NCBI GenBank assembly: GCA_964598255.1
Contig: CAZRBA010000071.1
Location: 44,416-108,415 of the forward strand
Source: Caldithrix sp964598255
GTDB taxonomy: Bacteria; Calditrichota; Calditrichia; Calditrichales; Calditrichaceae
Reading direction: 5' to 3'
DNA: 64,000 bases
This document shows positions 63,261-64,000 of this stretch, piece by piece. The first letter of the stretch is position 1. Each line of letters starts with the position of its first letter. Both the position numbers and the translations under genes were made by a program. Under the pieces are notes generated by a model. It was not told where the DNA came from. It did no database searches and was given only the letters and a program-made list of their open reading frames with translations.

Positions 63261-63549
63261 AATTGGTGATTCTGTTTTTTCACTGTTTGCCAATGTTTGG
63301 GTATCGTTTCGTTGCCTGCTTAAAATTTATGCTTTCGGGAATAAAATCGATCGACTTCGTTCCCGTCGTAATGAAAGGTCATTTTTAGGCGGTAATGCGA
63401 AAAAAGGAAGTCCAAGGATTGCGTGTGTGAATTTTCCCCAAAACGGTTAATGGACAAATAAATGGTATCGATGTAAATTAAAATTTTGATTTTCTTCCCT
63501 GCCAAATTAAATTGAAACAATCAAATCATTTGTATTAAGGGAGAAAAAA

Positions 63550-63720
63550 ATGAGCTTTGGCATGACCGAAATTTTAATTATTCTGGCCATTATTCTTATT
63601 CTTTTCGGCGGGAAACGAATCCCCACTCTGGCTAAAAGTCTGGGCTCCAGCATTCGTTCCTTTAAAAAAGGTATTCAGGATGCCGGAAAAGCGGACAACA
63701 CCGGCTCTGACAAATTGTAA
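63550..63720 (+). CDS. tatA: Sec-independent protein translocase subunit TatA/TatE
   Basis: 56 residues. An N-terminal membrane helix (MTEILIILAIILILFGG) is followed by the FGGKRIP hinge, the amphipathic KRIPTLAKSLGSSIRSFKKG helix and a short acidic tail. This is the pore-forming subunit of the twin-arginine pathway. tatB/tatC are not in the window. AAGGGAG precedes the ATG. Confidence 0.92.
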   Translation: MSFGMTEILIILAIILILFGGKRIPTLAKSLGSSIRSFKKGIQDAGKADNTGSDKL

Positions 63721-63816
63721 GTTCATCCCGTCAATGAGACGTACCGGTCTGTCGTACGTAACCTACCATTCTTTTTTAATCATTCATATTGTCTTATTTT
63801 TTATTCGTTTACGGTT

Positions 63817-63832
63817 TGGCACTGCATTTGCT
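63817..63832 (+). promoter_or_regulatory. Sigma-54-type promoter candidate upstream of clpB
   Basis: TGGCAC-N5-TTGCT has the -24 GG and -12 GC spaced by ten bases and differs from the TGGCACG-N4-TTGCW consensus at one position. The clpB start is about 43 bases further down, leaving room for a short leader with a ribosome binding site. No RpoN activator is visible in the window. Confidence 0.4.
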
Positions 63833-63873
63833 TATTAAAAGGACAAAAAAAGATTTTGAAAAAGGAGGGTACT

Positions 63874-64000
63874 ATGAACCTGGAAAAATTTACCATAAAA
63901 GCGCAGGACGCTATTGCCGAAGCGCAGCGTCTTGTTATGGAACACGGACAACAACAAATCGAGCCGGAACACATCCTTAAGGCCCTGTTGGCCGATTCTG
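63874..64000 (+). CDS. clpB: ATP-dependent chaperone ClpB, start only (continues past window)
   Basis: The 42 visible residues are the ClpB N-terminal domain opening: MNLEKFTIKAQDAIAEAQ, then EPEHILKALLADS. ClpB is a cytoplasmic AAA+ disaggregase that works with DnaK. AAAGGAGGG precedes the ATG. The rest of the gene lies outside the window. Confidence 0.85.
   Translation, partial: MNLEKFTIKAQDAIAEAQRLVMEHGQQQIEPEHILKALLADS

Noticed and set aside
63320..63520. Minus-strand 66-codon ORF between radA and tatA
   Set aside because: It has no ATG, no ribosome binding site, and an upstream stop directly before its only TTG start. The composition is not clearly protein-like, and it lies over the tatA promoter region. 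It could be a gene remnant but cannot be supported.
8063..64000. Many short overlapping ORFs on opposite strands of recognised genes
   Set aside because: They lie entirely inside well-supported genes, lack ribosome binding sites and domain patterns, and are antisense or out-of-frame shadows.

Overview
The window is about 64 kb of moderately AT-rich bacterial chromosome, densely coding, with no tRNA, rRNA, CRISPR array, insertion sequence or prophage that I could recognise. The cell is Gram-negative: there is an Omp85-family barrel with POTRA domains, a patatin fused to an outer-membrane barrel, a DUF1302-like barrel protein, an RND/MMPL exporter with a LolA-like partner, and several lipobox lipoproteins. 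One secreted glycosidase-like protein ends in a Por/T9SS-type sorting tail. Unlike Bacteroidetes, many genes have strong AAGGAGG-type ribosome binding sites. Together this points to the FCB group outside Bacteroidetes, perhaps a Calditrichota (Caldithrix-like) organism; that placement is inference.

Layout. 1-5.4 kb: a truncated surface peptidase/beta-propeller gene, dTDP-glucose 4,6-dehydratase, a membrane-anchored NodB deacetylase with a zinc-binding N-terminus, and a protein made of three VanZ units. 5.6-8 kb: a co-oriented cassette with an unknown soluble protein, a membrane-anchored amidase and a paralogous membrane protein. 8-20 kb: regulation and house-keeping (hybrid histidine kinase, DUF3108, LbH acyltransferase, GNAT, Nudix, a wHTH-STAND-membrane regulator, uppS, FmdB zinc ribbon, PIN protein, receiver-DHp protein). 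20-25 kb: M48 peptidase, DUF1003, an RpiB-like protein with an aldo/keto reductase, and a trypsin-like protease followed by a stand-alone copy of its N-terminal domain that appears to start at ATT. 25-32 kb: GtrA and a GT39-type glycosyltransferase, a degenerate ArsC-like protein, a NhaD-like antiporter, a parvulin lipoprotein and a ROK kinase. 32-40 kb: a TlpA-like lipoprotein, then a TetR / RND / LolA-like / DUF1302 operon with a perfect operator-like palindrome. 40-50 kb: tandem AP2 protein, Nnr, PDZ-only protein, nuclease, type-Vd patatin, M2 peptidase, amidohydrolase. 50-64 kb: alpha/beta hydrolase, secreted glycosidase-like protein, a GH106-like protein, a PLP enzyme, TPR protein, Omp85, a MOP-type transporter, radA, tatA and the start of clpB.

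I found no single large new system. The most promising observations are the protease with a stand-alone prodomain-like partner (ATT start), the shared three-helix 'EPIH' membrane module of the amidase cassette, two proteins on enzyme folds that lack their catalytic residues (ArsC-like and RpiB-like), the wHTH-STAND-membrane regulator with palindromic sites in its divergent promoter region, and a sigma-54-like promoter before clpB. All functional statements rest on reading motifs by eye; no database search was possible.
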